DNA of 64,000 nt from CALMFG01 sp963674805 (GTDB lineage Bacteria > Bacillota > Clostridia > Christensenellales > CALMFG01), in assembly GCA_963674805.2 (NCBI GenBank), contig CAXXNY010000005.1, positions 186,001-250,000 on the forward strand, written 5' to 3'. A program made the position numbers and the translations under genes. This document shows, piece by piece, positions 7,959 through 16,928 of this stretch (position 1 is its first letter; each line of letters starts with the position of its first letter). A model generated the notes under the pieces. That model worked only from the letters and a program-made list of their open reading frames with translations, was not told where the DNA came from and did not search any database.

Positions 7959-9218
7959 CTATTTCTCAAACGGGACGGTCGCCATCATCAGGACGTCCCT
8001 GTCTTTTTCCTTGTCACCGATTAAACCGTCGGTGATATCATACCACAGTGCAACATTTTCCGTAACACTGGCCAGAATCGCGCGGGAGTTGCTGTTAGAA
8101 AGCCGTCCCGTACTGCCGTCTTCCCAGTAATAGACATAGACCGCCTCATCCTTGGTGTAGGCGATATAGTGGTCGCCGAGATCAAAGTTTAAGACGCCGG
8201 TGGCCACCACAACGGGTTCGCCGCCGCCGACAGACACCATAAGGTCACCGTCCAAAGAGCGCTGTGTATTCAGGAATACAATTACTTCGCCGTTTGTCAG
8301 CGGATCAAACACATATGAATTGATCAGGTAGGGGCTTTGCTCGAACGCAATGCCATCTTTAATCTTATACGCTTTTATGGTGGTGACGCCGGTTTCCGCA
8401 TCCATTCCGTCGATCCAGATCATCTCAGACTCGCAGATGCTCGGGCGCGACAGGGAGAAAGGCTCTTCGTTGTATTTAAATGACCGCAGCATCAGGCTCT
8501 CTTTGTTTTCTAAATCGTAGAGATAGAGCTTGTCGCTGTTTGCACCGGTCGAAACCGTGAACATACAATAATTTCCCGAAAGCTGCAGCTTCGGCATACC
8601 GAAAGTATATTCGCGGAGTACGAAAGAAGTATTGGTACGCTTGTCATAGGCCATGACACGTCCGCCGCCTTTTGGCACGGTTTCCATCCAGACAATCCAA
8701 TATTCGTTCATCTTAGGTTCAAAATAGTTATTCCGGACGGTCAGACGCTCCGGCGTTTCAATCCGGGTATAGTCCGAAGAAGCAATGTCAAAGACCAATA
8801 GATTCTCAACCGCGGGCGGAGCCGTGGCCTCAATCTGTCCGGATGTATAAACAATCTTGCCGCCGAAATAGTAAGGATCGCTGATAAACCAATGAGGAAT
8901 CAGAATCTCTTCCTCTAAATCAGACATATCCGCCTTGGCGTAAGTCGCCGGCGGGGGTGTCGGGGTTGCGATCGGCGACGGGGTCGGTTCGGGTTCTGAC
9001 GGTCCGAAAAGCTGTTTGCCCAGCGGAATACCCCATTTATAAATCGCAAAACCGGCCGCCGCAATTAAAATAACGATGACGACGATTTTAATTATTGGGA
9101 TCAGCGGGGAAGAATGAACTCTGGAAACACCGCGTTTTCCGGCGTATGCACGTACGCGCAGTGACCGGCGCATTCTTCTTCTTTTAAAATACCGCTGTAT
9201 TCTTTGAAATATTGACAT
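7959..9218 (-). CDS. membrane-anchored beta-propeller-like protein of unknown function
   Basis: 419 residues; family not recognised. An Arg-rich cytoplasmic N-terminus (about 1-38) is followed by one transmembrane helix (about 40-60), a Pro/Thr-rich spacer (PEPTPSPIATPTPPP, about 76-90) and an extracellular domain of repeated strands. These strands carry W-x-D/Y-D motifs (VLMMATVPFEK end, NVALWYDITDG, YVYYWEDGSTGRLS) and resemble TolB/WD-like propeller blades. GGAGGAG precedes the ATG and the gene has its own promoter. Arrangement upstream of radA suggests cotranscription with it. Together with the NHL protein it makes two propeller proteins displayed on the outer face of the membrane within 6 kb, with opposite membrane topology. 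Confidence 0.7.
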   Translation of the reverse strand: MSIFQRIQRYFKRRRMRRSLRVRAYAGKRGVSRVHSSPLIPIIKIVVIVILIAAAGFAIYKWGIPLGKQLFGPSEPEPTPSPIATPTPPPATYAKADMSDLEEEILIPHWFISDPYYFGGKIVYTSGQIEATAPPAVENLLVFDIASSDYTRIETPERLTVRNNYFEPKMNEYWIVWMETVPKGGGRVMAYDKRTNTSFVLREYTFGMPKLQLSGNYCMFTVSTGANSDKLYLYDLENKESLMLRSFKYNEEPFSLSRPSICESEMIWIDGMDAETGVTTIKAYKIKDGIAFEQSPYLINSYVFDPLTNGEVIVFLNTQRSLDGDLMVSVGGGEPVVVATGVLNFDLGDHYIAYTKDEAVYVYYWEDGSTGRLSNSNSRAILASVTENVALWYDITDGLIGDKEKDRDVLMMATVPFEK

Positions 9219-9253
9219 GACTCCTCCAGTTGATTACACATTTTCGATTCATC

Positions 9254-9262
9254 ATTATAGCA
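9254..9262 (-). promoter_or_regulatory. extended -10 promoter for the membrane-anchored protein and radA
   Basis: On the minus strand TGCTATAAT matches the extended -10 form TGN-TATAAT (hexamer at plus-strand 9254-9259). A weak -35, TGTTCA, lies 17 bp upstream. It lies 36 bp before the start at 9218. Confidence 0.55.
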
Positions 9263-9386
9263 GAACGCATTTTGAATGAACAGTCTGGTGATGAATTATT
9301 CAAATATTGTTTATATAAACGCTGTTCGGTTTTTATCCAAATCCAGTATGATTTTATCGCACCGCCGGGAATAAATCAACCGGCGC

Positions 9387-10538
9387 CTATGCGCGGACCA
9401 AAAGACACACAGCAAATGCCGCAATACCCTCTCCGCGTCCGGTAAATCCGAGATGCTCGGTTGTGGTGGCCTTTACATTGACCTGATCGGTAGAAATCCC
9501 CATGCTTTCAGCCAAATTTGACCGCATACTTTGAATATAAGGAGCGATTTTCGGCTGCTGAACCGCCAGCGTACAGTCGATGTTCTGAATCTCAAATCCT
9601 GATTCGCGTATTTTCTCGGTTGTGATTTCCAGCAGTTTCAGGCTGTCAGCATCCTTATATTTTGCATCGCTGTCCGGAAACAGCTGGCCGATATCCGAAG
9701 CACCGGAAGCGCCCAGCAGCGCGTCCATAACCGCATGCGCCAGCACGTCCGCGTCAGAGTGGCCCAACAAGCCTTTGTGATAAGGGATATTAACGCCGCC
9801 TATGATTAGATTACGGTCTTCTGCAAATGCATGGACATCCATGCCGTGTCCGATATAGGGGGTTAAATGCCGGTCATTTAAATCTGCCATTGTGGTTATC
9901 TTCCTGTTTTTGTGGCTGCCGTTCACCAGCCGGACAGGCAGCCCGAGGTGCTCGACCAGCATCGATTCGTCTGTGCCCAATAAATCATCCGCCTGCGCCC
10001 TTGCGTGTGCATTCAGCAGGATATCCAGCCGGAAGCACTGCGGAGTCTGTATGCTGACCAGATGGTCGCGGTCCAGCGTCTCAACAATGATCTCACCGTT
10101 TTTTCTTTTAACGGTATCATGCACCGCAACACCGCTGACCGCTGAGCCGTATTTTCTTAAGGAATCTGCACAATCGTGGACGATTCGTACCGAAACAAAC
10201 GGGCGGGCGCCGTCATGCACCATCACATATTCACAGCGGCCTTCAATCGCCTTCAAACCATTATACACAGAATCCTGGCGCTCTTTTCCGCCGTGAACCA
10301 ACACATAGGAGATGCCGGTTTGATCCGCCGCATCCCGGATGTCGGTTTCTTCTTCGGGGCGGCAGACAATGACGTAATCGCTGATTACGCCGCTTTGGAC
10401 AAACGCATCCAGTGCACGTATAAAAAGCGGTTTTCCGCCGATAGGCAGCAAGACCTTATTTTTATCCGTATTCATCCGCTTACCGCTGCCTGCGGCAAGC
10501 AGCACCAATCCGATTTTTCCGGATACAGACTGATTCAC
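9387..10538 (-). CDS. ispDF: bifunctional IspD/IspF (MEP pathway)
   Basis: 383-residue fusion of two enzymes of non-mevalonate isoprenoid synthesis. Residues about 1-225 are IspD, 2-C-methyl-D-erythritol 4-phosphate cytidylyltransferase (LLAAGSGKRM nucleotide loop, VMVHDGARPFV, HDTVKR). Residues about 226-383 are IspF, 2-C-methyl-D-erythritol 2,4-cyclodiphosphate synthase (GHGMDVHAF with the zinc Asp and His, LLGHSDADVLAHAVMDALLG, FPDSD, KATTTEHLGFTGRGEGI). The start is GTG at 10538, two bases after the rqcP stop, so translation is likely coupled. The IspE step between the two reactions is absent here. Confidence 0.95.
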   Translation of the reverse strand: MNQSVSGKIGLVLLAAGSGKRMNTDKNKVLLPIGGKPLFIRALDAFVQSGVISDYVIVCRPEEETDIRDAADQTGISYVLVHGGKERQDSVYNGLKAIEGRCEYVMVHDGARPFVSVRIVHDCADSLRKYGSAVSGVAVHDTVKRKNGEIIVETLDRDHLVSIQTPQCFRLDILLNAHARAQADDLLGTDESMLVEHLGLPVRLVNGSHKNRKITTMADLNDRHLTPYIGHGMDVHAFAEDRNLIIGGVNIPYHKGLLGHSDADVLAHAVMDALLGASGASDIGQLFPDSDAKYKDADSLKLLEITTEKIRESGFEIQNIDCTLAVQQPKIAPYIQSMRSNLAESMGISTDQVNVKATTTEHLGFTGRGEGIAAFAVCLLVRA

Positions 10539-10540
10539 GG

Positions 10541-10780
10541 TTATAAAACCTCGTACATTTCGGCAGCCAGGTCTTTTGATACGGTTTCGCTGACACTGAG
10601 GATTTTCACCTTTAGTTTTTTCTCGCCGAAGTGCAATTCGACAGTATCGCCGACCGAGACCTGTTTGCCCGATTTCGCCGGATTCCCGTTGACCATGACG
10701 CGTTTTTTATCGCATGCCTCCGCGGCCAGTGTCCGGCGCTTGATAATACGTGATACCTTTAAGAATTTATCTAAACGCAT
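10541..10780 (-). CDS. rqcP: S4-domain ribosome-associated quality control protein RqcP
   Basis: 79 residues, a single S4 RNA-binding domain of the YabO/RqcP type: MRLDKFLKVSRIIKRRTLA start, then KRVMVNGNPAKSGKQVSVGD and the hydrophobic end AAEMYEVL. In B. subtilis RqcP works with RqcH on stalled 50S subunits to add C-terminal alanine tails. AAAGGAA precedes the ATG. It heads a two-gene operon with ispDF. In B. subtilis yabO follows mfd, and here the mfd cluster also lies just upstream, on the same strand, with only the foldase gene between. Confidence 0.9.
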   Translation of the reverse strand: MRLDKFLKVSRIIKRRTLAAEACDKKRVMVNGNPAKSGKQVSVGDTVELHFGEKKLKVKILSVSETVSKDLAAEMYEVL

Positions 10781-10816
10781 TGAGTAGTTCCTTTTTTAGT
10801 AATAGACAGCATACCC

Positions 10817-10844
10817 ATTATAACACAGGCGCCTTATAAGTGAA
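10817..10844 (-). promoter_or_regulatory. promoter of rqcP-ispDF
   Basis: On the minus strand TTCACT (plus-strand 10839-10844), a 16-bp spacer and TATAAT (10817-10822). The -10 is extended (TGTTATAAT). Confidence 0.6.
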
Positions 10845-10845
10845 T

Positions 10846-10878
10846 AAAAAAACGGCGGTAACTGTCGTTCCGCCGTCT
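10846..10878 (-). terminator. terminator of the foldase lipoprotein gene
   Basis: On the minus strand ACGGCGG pairs with CCGCCGT (plus-strand 10870-10876 and 10852-10858), then TTTTTTT. It lies 10 bp after the stop of the gene at 10889. Confidence 0.85.
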
Positions 10879-10888
10879 AAGTATTCGT

Positions 10889-12142
10889 TTAGTTCAGCCG
10901 ATCTTCATACTTGACAATATTGGCTGCTTCCGTCCATTCTGCAATCGCGGAATCCCAGGCTTCCATTTGTTTATTGTACAGCAGTGAAGCTTCTATTTCG
11001 GATTTTACATCCTCAAACGGAATTGCACCTGCCGGTGTAATGCTGACCAGTTTAAGAATATGATATCCATAAAGACTCTTAACAGGCTCTGAGATTTCAC
11101 CGGGTGTGGTTAGTGCGACAGCAGCCTTTTCGAAAGATTCGAAAAACTGTCCCTGTCCTTCCTGAACCGGATATCCTTCCGGATAAGAAGCCATGCCCGG
11201 ATCATCGCCTTCGGATTCGATTAAAGCATCAAAGTCTTCTCCCGCAGCGATTTTATTCATGATTTCTTCGACAGCCGGATAAATACGCTGGAAAGCCGGT
11301 TCCATAATGGCATATGCGGCTTCCTTTTCTTCGTCCGTTTCGGCAACGTAATACTGGTTCTGTGCTTCGGTAACCAAATCAGCATCCTCTTCATCGGTTG
11401 CAATCAGAATATGACGGACATAATAAGTCGGCAGCGGATCGTAGAGAATCACCGAGCTGACCTGAGCAATCAAATCCATCATTTCCGGATTGTCCTTCAG
11501 CGTTGCTTCCTGTGATTCAAGAGTCGTGTCATAGTATTCCTGCATTTCTTCTTCAGTAACCGTAATGTCACCTATTAAATAATCCTGTATGTTATAAATG
11601 ACTTGCTCTTCTTTAAATTTATCCAGCAATTCATCCTCGGTTATCGAATATGAAGCCAATAATTCCTCAAATTGACGCTGCACTTCGTTTGCAAGTTCAT
11701 CTTCGGTCATGGTCAGTTCGAGCGCTTCATTTTCCTGAGTGATCTGCATCTCTAAAACGGATTTATTCGACTCGATGAAGCTTGCCACTTCGGTTTCAAG
11801 GTTTGCAATTTCTTCATCAGTAAAAACGTCTAATTCCAGACTAGTCGCTTTATCCAACAACAGCGCACGTGTAATCAGACTTTCCAGTATAGAAAGTTTA
11901 ATTTCTGTGTACTGCTCGGCGTTCTCTTCAGCTTCAAAATAGTCTTCTGGAATCCCATAGGAATCCATTTGCTGAGCGATTTCATCGAGGACTTCGCCTT
12001 TGGTAATATCTGCTCCGTTTACGGTGGCAACAACGCGCGACCGGTCTTTATCCTCGTCAACGGTAATCAGGTTACAGGCGGATAACGACATAATAAGCGC
12101 CAGTACCAGTACCACTGCGATGATTCTTCTTCTGTTTTTCAT
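10889..12142 (-). CDS. PrsA/SurA-like peptidyl-prolyl isomerase lipoprotein
   Basis: 417 residues. A lipoprotein signal peptide (KNRRR basic start, hydrophobic core, lipobox LSAC with Cys about 24) is followed by a SurA-type N-terminal chaperone region with long acidic helices and a parvulin domain (about 240-370: YYVRHILIAT, GEDFDALIE, GQGQFFESFE, YGYHILKLVSI). A final helix follows. Exported and lipid-anchored, it should help fold secreted proteins. I start at the ATG at 12142, with AAAGGAAA 6 bases upstream and a typical signal sequence; the open frame extends 21 codons further, without support. It follows mfd but has its own promoter at the mfd 3' end. Confidence 0.88.
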   Translation of the reverse strand: MKNRRRIIAVVLVLALIMSLSACNLITVDEDKDRSRVVATVNGADITKGEVLDEIAQQMDSYGIPEDYFEAEENAEQYTEIKLSILESLITRALLLDKATSLELDVFTDEEIANLETEVASFIESNKSVLEMQITQENEALELTMTEDELANEVQRQFEELLASYSITEDELLDKFKEEQVIYNIQDYLIGDITVTEEEMQEYYDTTLESQEATLKDNPEMMDLIAQVSSVILYDPLPTYYVRHILIATDEEDADLVTEAQNQYYVAETDEEKEAAYAIMEPAFQRIYPAVEEIMNKIAAGEDFDALIESEGDDPGMASYPEGYPVQEGQGQFFESFEKAAVALTTPGEISEPVKSLYGYHILKLVSITPAGAIPFEDVKSEIEASLLYNKQMEAWDSAIAEWTEAANIVKYEDRLN

Positions 12143-12169
12143 TTTATTTTCCTTTCGGCTGTATATATC

Positions 12170-12203
12170 GGGAACGTGTATACACGTCAAACATACTGTT
12201 CCC
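12170..12203 (-). promoter_or_regulatory. nested inverted repeats over the foldase transcription start and leader
   Basis: ACGTGTATACACGT (12174-12187) is a perfect 14-bp palindrome. It overlaps a wider inverted repeat, GGGAAC (12170-12175) and GTTCCC (12198-12203), whose outer arm falls at the predicted transcription start. It could be an operator or a leader hairpin. Confidence 0.4.
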
Positions 12204-12204
12204 A

Positions 12205-12233
12205 ATTATACTTGATATCATTTCATTATGCAA
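12205..12233 (-). promoter_or_regulatory. promoter of the foldase lipoprotein gene
   Basis: On the minus strand TTGCAT (plus-strand 12228-12233), 17 bp, TATAAT (12205-12210). The -35 element lies inside the last codons of mfd. Confidence 0.65.
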
Positions 12234-15200
12234 CGCATCAGCCCGTTTAAAAATGTAAATAATTCTTGAATGGCGGAACGCTGCGGATGGAATACGATTG
12301 CAGGCGGTTCGCTTGAGATTAACTTAACGGTATCGCGGTAGTCATCCAGAACTGCCAGCAGCTTTTGGAAGTCCACCCGGGTTTCCTCCGCATATTTCAG
12401 CCGGAACGCGTTTTGCTGCCTGGTGATCAGCGCAAATCCGGCGCGTTCGCCGAACGCCTTGACCAGCGACGTGGTGATTAGGTTCTTCACCGGAAGCGGC
12501 AGGGGACCGAAACGGTCTTTTAATTCTTCCTGAACATCTTTGGCCTGCAGTGTATCCTTAACAGCGGCGATACGCTTGTAGACCTCTACCTTGACGACGT
12601 CATCATCGATATAATCCGGCGGAATAAAGGCGTCTACCGCAAGCTCAACACTGCATTCAGGCAGGTCGGCTTCGTCCTCGCCTTTGATTTCTGAAACCGC
12701 TTTTCGCATCAGCTTACAGTACATATCATAACCCACGCTGGCCATGTGCCCACTCTGCTCCGGGCCCAGAAGGTTGCCGGCGCCCCGGATTTCGAGGTCC
12801 TTCATCGCGATTTTAAACCCTGCGCCGAATTCGGTGTTCTGGTTGATGGCATCCAGACGCTTGCGTGCGGTATCGCTGATAAAATCGCCTTTAAGATAGG
12901 TGAGATAACACACCGCTTTTTTCTCGCTCCGCCCGATGCGCCCCTTCAGCTGATACAGCTGTGACAGCCCGTATTTATCGGCCTCGTATACCACCAGAGT
13001 ATTACAATTCGGGATATCCAGTCCGGATTCGATGATGGTCGTAGCGAGCAGTACATCGATATTTCCGTTATAAAAATCAATCATGATGTTCTCAATCGCC
13101 TGTTCGTTCATCTGCCCGTGAACGGCCGCCGCTCTTGCCTCCGGTACGGCAAGCTTAAGTTCCTTTAACAGATAGTCCATCTGCCCGATCCTGCGGCAGA
13201 CAAAATAGGTCTGGCCGCCGCGGGCGATTTCCCGGCTGACGGCGCGCGCAAGCAGCTGGCGCGAATATTCCATCACGTAGGTTTTGATTTTTTGGCGCTG
13301 AACCGGCGGAGTCTTTAACATCGACATATCACGGATGCCAATCAGCGACATTTCCAATGTGCGCGGTATCGGGGTCGCAGATAAGGTCAACACATCCACA
13401 CTGCGCTTTAAATCTTTGATTCTTTCTTTATGTCCGACGCCAAAATGCTGTTCTTCATCAATAACGAGCAGCCCCAGGTTTTTATATTTCACCCGTTCGC
13501 TTAATAATGCGTGGGTGCCGATCACAATGTCGATATTACCCTCGGACAGTGCGGCTAACGTCTTTTTCTTTTCCTTTTCAGCCACAAAACGTGACAGCTG
13601 GGCAACCTTAACCGGAAATCCCTTAAACCGTTCGCTGAACGTTTCAAAATGCTGTCGTGCAAGCAGGGTGGTCGGGACCAATACCGCGACCTGCTTTTGG
13701 TCATAAACCGCCTTAAAACAGGCGCGCATTGCGACTTCGGTTTTCCCGTATCCGACATCGCCAAGCAGCAGCCGGTCCATTACCTTTTTGCTCTCCATAT
13801 CTTTTTTGATTTCGGCGACGCACTTAATCTGCCCATCGGTTTCCTGATAGGGGAAGCTGGACTCAAAATCATCCTGCCATGCACTGTCGGGTGAAAAAAC
13901 AAACCCTTTGCTGCCATTGCGGTCAGAATAGATACTGACCAAATCAACTGCGAGTTTTTTAATGGATTTCGATACTTTTGCTTTTGCAGCATCCCATTCG
14001 CGTCCGCCCAGCTTGGATAAAGCCGGTGCTTCTCCGCCGATGTATTTTTGAACACGGTCAATTTGCTCGGTAGGGATATAGAGCTTATCGCCGTCCTTGT
14101 ATTCCAATAGAATATAATCGCGTTTCTTGCCCTGGACCTCCATGGTAAACAGGCCGAGATAACGGCCCCGCCCGTGGAGCTCATGCACCACGATATCACC
14201 TTCATCCAAATCCGTGAAGATATCCAGCGACGTCTCGCGCGATGGTGCCTCGGTGCGTTTCTTGCGGAAGCCGAAAATATCTTTTTCACCGAGTATCAGG
14301 CACTTGCTTTCCGGGAACTCCGCACCACTTTCCAATGGTGCAGGAATAATAATTTCATCTATGCTTGAGATACCGCCTTGTACAAAGGCATTCTTTAAGA
14401 CACGGCTGTTTCGCTCATCTCCGGTGAAGCAGCAGGGTTTAAATCCCTGGTTAAGCCTCAGCTTAATGTCAGCCGCCAGCATGTCCAGACGGTGCAAATA
14501 AGCGGCAGGGGATTTAATCTGAAAAACAATCTCTTTAGAAGTGTTGAAATCCGGACTGCGTTTAATGGACGCGAACTCGACCTGCGGAAAATCCTGGAGT
14601 ATGCTATCCGCCGTCTCTACAGGGAACAGGTTCTGAATCTGTCCGGAACCTGCTTCGCCCGAAGCGGTGCATACCATCCAGTCATGTTTGCATTCATTAA
14701 AGTAAACGGCCGCCTCCTTTTTGGCGAGATCCTGACTGTCATATACAATTACCGGTGAATTAGTATAATCAAACAGGGAAGCGCCGTCATAGAAAGCATA
14801 TAAGTATTTATCGATGCCCTCAAACGATTGACCGCTTTGAATCAGGGTAATATCTTCTTCTGTCTGACTATTTGGCGTTTTCTCTGTCTCTTCCGTCAGC
14901 GTTTTGACAGCGCGGGGAATAGCAGCCTCGTCCAGTACGAATTCGGTGGCGCTGGATATTGTGATTTTGGAAACGCTGGTTTCAAGCGTCCGCTGGGTGA
15001 GCGGATCAAACTGCCGGATGCTCTCGACTTCATCGCCGAAAAAGTCAATACGGTATGCAGATTCTGCCGGAATGTAAATATCAATGATACTGCCGCGCTT
15101 AGCAATTGCGCCCTCGCCCTCAACCAGGCTTTCGGGATTATATCCCAGCCTGACGCAGGCGCGGAAAATGTCCTCAATAGGGTAACTCCGGCCGGTTTCA

Positions 15201-15616
15201 ATCTCTAATAATTGGTTCTTGAACAAATCGGCAGGCGTGAGCTTGGGCAGCAGCGCATCATAGCTGGTGAAGACAACACCGGCGCTTTGGTTTAATAGTG
15301 CTTTCAACGCCGCAACGCGTTGATTTTCGTCTTCACGGCTTCTGGCGTCAAACCGCTGAAACTCCATGTCTTTTGATGGGAAGTGAACGGCATTCGGGAT
15401 ATACCCTTCATCATAAAGACGCCTTGCATCTTTGCTGTTCTTTGCAATAAAAATAACGGGGGAGTGAAGCGCTTCATTCAGACATGCCAAAAAAAAGGGC
15501 TTCATGCTGTCCGCCACCCCAAAGAGTGAAAAAACGGGTGTTCCGCCCTTCAGCTGATCCGCCAGCTGTCGAAATCCCGTCTGTTTATTGATTTGATCGA
15601 TAATGACTGAGTACAT
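12218..15616 (-). CDS. mfd: transcription-repair coupling factor Mfd
   Basis: 1132 residues. Mfd removes RNA polymerase stalled at DNA damage and recruits the UvrABC system. Order of domains: UvrB-like N-terminal region, a CarD/RID-like RNA-polymerase-interaction domain (about 470-540, DEGDIVVHELHGRGRYLGLF), and a RecG-like translocase with Walker A GDVGYGKTE (about 619), the DEEQ box (VIDEEQHFGVGHKE, about 717), and SATPIPRTLEMS. The TRG motif region and a C-terminal TRCF domain follow. Slightly short of the 1150-1180 usual in Firmicutes, but all motifs are present. It lies 6 bp after pth, as in many Firmicutes, and has no clear SD, suggesting translational coupling. Confidence 0.97.
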   Translation of the reverse strand: MYSVIIDQINKQTGFRQLADQLKGGTPVFSLFGVADSMKPFFLACLNEALHSPVIFIAKNSKDARRLYDEGYIPNAVHFPSKDMEFQRFDARSREDENQRVAALKALLNQSAGVVFTSYDALLPKLTPADLFKNQLLEIETGRSYPIEDIFRACVRLGYNPESLVEGEGAIAKRGSIIDIYIPAESAYRIDFFGDEVESIRQFDPLTQRTLETSVSKITISSATEFVLDEAAIPRAVKTLTEETEKTPNSQTEEDITLIQSGQSFEGIDKYLYAFYDGASLFDYTNSPVIVYDSQDLAKKEAAVYFNECKHDWMVCTASGEAGSGQIQNLFPVETADSILQDFPQVEFASIKRSPDFNTSKEIVFQIKSPAAYLHRLDMLAADIKLRLNQGFKPCCFTGDERNSRVLKNAFVQGGISSIDEIIIPAPLESGAEFPESKCLILGEKDIFGFRKKRTEAPSRETSLDIFTDLDEGDIVVHELHGRGRYLGLFTMEVQGKKRDYILLEYKDGDKLYIPTEQIDRVQKYIGGEAPALSKLGGREWDAAKAKVSKSIKKLAVDLVSIYSDRNGSKGFVFSPDSAWQDDFESSFPYQETDGQIKCVAEIKKDMESKKVMDRLLLGDVGYGKTEVAMRACFKAVYDQKQVAVLVPTTLLARQHFETFSERFKGFPVKVAQLSRFVAEKEKKKTLAALSEGNIDIVIGTHALLSERVKYKNLGLLVIDEEQHFGVGHKERIKDLKRSVDVLTLSATPIPRTLEMSLIGIRDMSMLKTPPVQRQKIKTYVMEYSRQLLARAVSREIARGGQTYFVCRRIGQMDYLLKELKLAVPEARAAAVHGQMNEQAIENIMIDFYNGNIDVLLATTIIESGLDIPNCNTLVVYEADKYGLSQLYQLKGRIGRSEKKAVCYLTYLKGDFISDTARKRLDAINQNTEFGAGFKIAMKDLEIRGAGNLLGPEQSGHMASVGYDMYCKLMRKAVSEIKGEDEADLPECSVELAVDAFIPPDYIDDDVVKVEVYKRIAAVKDTLQAKDVQEELKDRFGPLPLPVKNLITTSLVKAFGERAGFALITRQQNAFRLKYAEETRVDFQKLLAVLDDYRDTVKLISSEPPAIVFHPQRSAIQELFTFLNGLMRCIMK

Positions 15617-15622
15617 ACGCGG

Positions 15623-16264
15623 TCAGGATTTGCTTCCTTTTTTATTATATGCCGCCTGCGCGGCAGGAATACCGTTTAAAACAATTTCTATCGCCGCATC
15701 ACCAGCCGCCTCATAGGTGCGGAACATGAGTTCCCAATCTTTCTTGGGGTGTCTGCCCAAAACAAACGGAATCAGGTGATCGGGGTCAAGCGGTTTGCCG
15801 ATGCCGATACGGACGCGTGAAAAGTCATCGCGCTTGATATGGGAGATAATCGACTTAATGCCGTTATGTGTCCCTGCACTGCCGCCGCTCCGTATTCTGA
15901 GCATACCTTTTTTTAGATCAATGTCGTCATAAATCACAATAATACGGCTGATGTCGATGTTGAATTTGTTCATGAAGGCCGCGACACAGCGCCCGGAATG
16001 GTTCATAAAGGTCTGGGGCTTAATGAGCAGGACGCGCTTATCGCCTGCCGTGATTTTAGCGCACTGCCCGTTATTAACAGAAACCGAGAACTTGGTGTCA
16101 TACTTTTGCGCCAGAATATCCAAAACGTCGAATCCGGCATTGTGGCGGGTATTATGATATTTTGTTCCGGGATTGCCAAGCCCGAAAATATAATAGTCGG
16201 ATTTTAAACCGCGGGCAGACCTTCCGCCCATCTTTTTAAATCCGAATAGTTGCCTTTTTCGCAT
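15623..16264 (-). CDS. pth: peptidyl-tRNA hydrolase
   Basis: About 213 residues. Pth releases peptidyl groups from peptidyl-tRNA dropped by ribosomes. Signatures: FGLGNPGTKYHNTRHNAGFD with the catalytic His, KPQTFMNHSG, VIYDDIDLKKGMLRIR, and GSAGTHNGIKSI. The start is uncertain. The ATG at 16264 has GAAAGG 7 bases upstream but gives about 20 residues more than usual; the ATG at 16231 gives 202 residues with only a weak SD. Either start overlaps the 3' end of the HAD gene. Part of the glmU-prs-HAD-pth-mfd run. Confidence 0.93.
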   Translation of the reverse strand: MRKRQLFGFKKMGGRSARGLKSDYYIFGLGNPGTKYHNTRHNAGFDVLDILAQKYDTKFSVSVNNGQCAKITAGDKRVLLIKPQTFMNHSGRCVAAFMNKFNIDISRIIVIYDDIDLKKGMLRIRSGGSAGTHNGIKSIISHIKRDDFSRVRIGIGKPLDPDHLIPFVLGRHPKKDWELMFRTYEAAGDAAIEIVLNGIPAAQAAYNKKGSKS

Positions 16265-16920
16265 TCGTGTGCCTTTCTGATATCTCCGAGTAAATAGTCT
16301 GTCAGTAAAAACGCATCGAATCCCAGCGACAGCGCGCACAGGTCTTCGTCCACATTATTGCCGACCATGATGCACTGCGATGCCGATAACCCGAGGGCGT
16401 CCAGTATATCCTGATAATAACCGAGATGAGGTTTCGAAAACCGTGAATTATCGAACGTTGTCATATAGATGAAATCTTCTTCATCCAGCCCCGCCCAGAG
16501 CATGCGCTTTTCTGTGGCGATCCTCGGGAATATGGGGTTGGTCGCAAGCACCAGCTGATAGCCTTTTTGCTTCACGATATCAATAATCTCGCGGACTAAC
16601 GGTTCACGCTTGGTATTCCCTTTTAAAAGGTCAAAATGTTCCTGATAGAACCGGTCAAATACAGGCTCAATCTTTTCGCGCGGTATCCTGTATCTGGATT
16701 CAATATAATCAAAAAAAGCGTCTTCATTTGAACGGTCCGGATGCACCGGCCGCAGCATATATTGGAAAACACGCTTCAATTGATATCCCGTCATGTTTTT
16801 GCCGATAGCCGCCTTGATGTCAAGCTGGCGCAGGATGCTGATGTATTGTGCGACAAAAGCATCCATGTCCAATGGAAGCAGGGTACCGTCCAGATCAAAA
16901 AAGATGGTATCGCGTTTCAT
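16204..16920 (-). CDS. HAD family hydrolase
   Basis: 238-residue haloacid-dehalogenase-type phosphatase. Motif I is FFDLDGTLLP (Asp 9 nucleophile, Asp 11 acid), motif II is VLATNP, a Lys follows in FSKPHLGYYQ, and motif IV is IMVGNNVDEDL. The helical cap between motifs I and II (about 20-100) resembles subfamily I enzymes. The substrate is unknown. It sits 8 bp after prs, in the place where ctc is found in B. subtilis, and overlaps pth, so it is almost certainly cotranscribed with both. Confidence 0.85.
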   Translation of the reverse strand: MKRDTIFFDLDGTLLPLDMDAFVAQYISILRQLDIKAAIGKNMTGYQLKRVFQYMLRPVHPDRSNEDAFFDYIESRYRIPREKIEPVFDRFYQEHFDLLKGNTKREPLVREIIDIVKQKGYQLVLATNPIFPRIATEKRMLWAGLDEEDFIYMTTFDNSRFSKPHLGYYQDILDALGLSASQCIMVGNNVDEDLCALSLGFDAFLLTDYLLGDIRKAHECEKGNYSDLKRWAEGLPAV

Positions 16921-16928
16921 AAAAATCC

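Noticed and set aside
10176..10787. 203-codon plus-strand frame opposite ispD and rqcP
   Set aside because: Antisense shadow of two certain genes.
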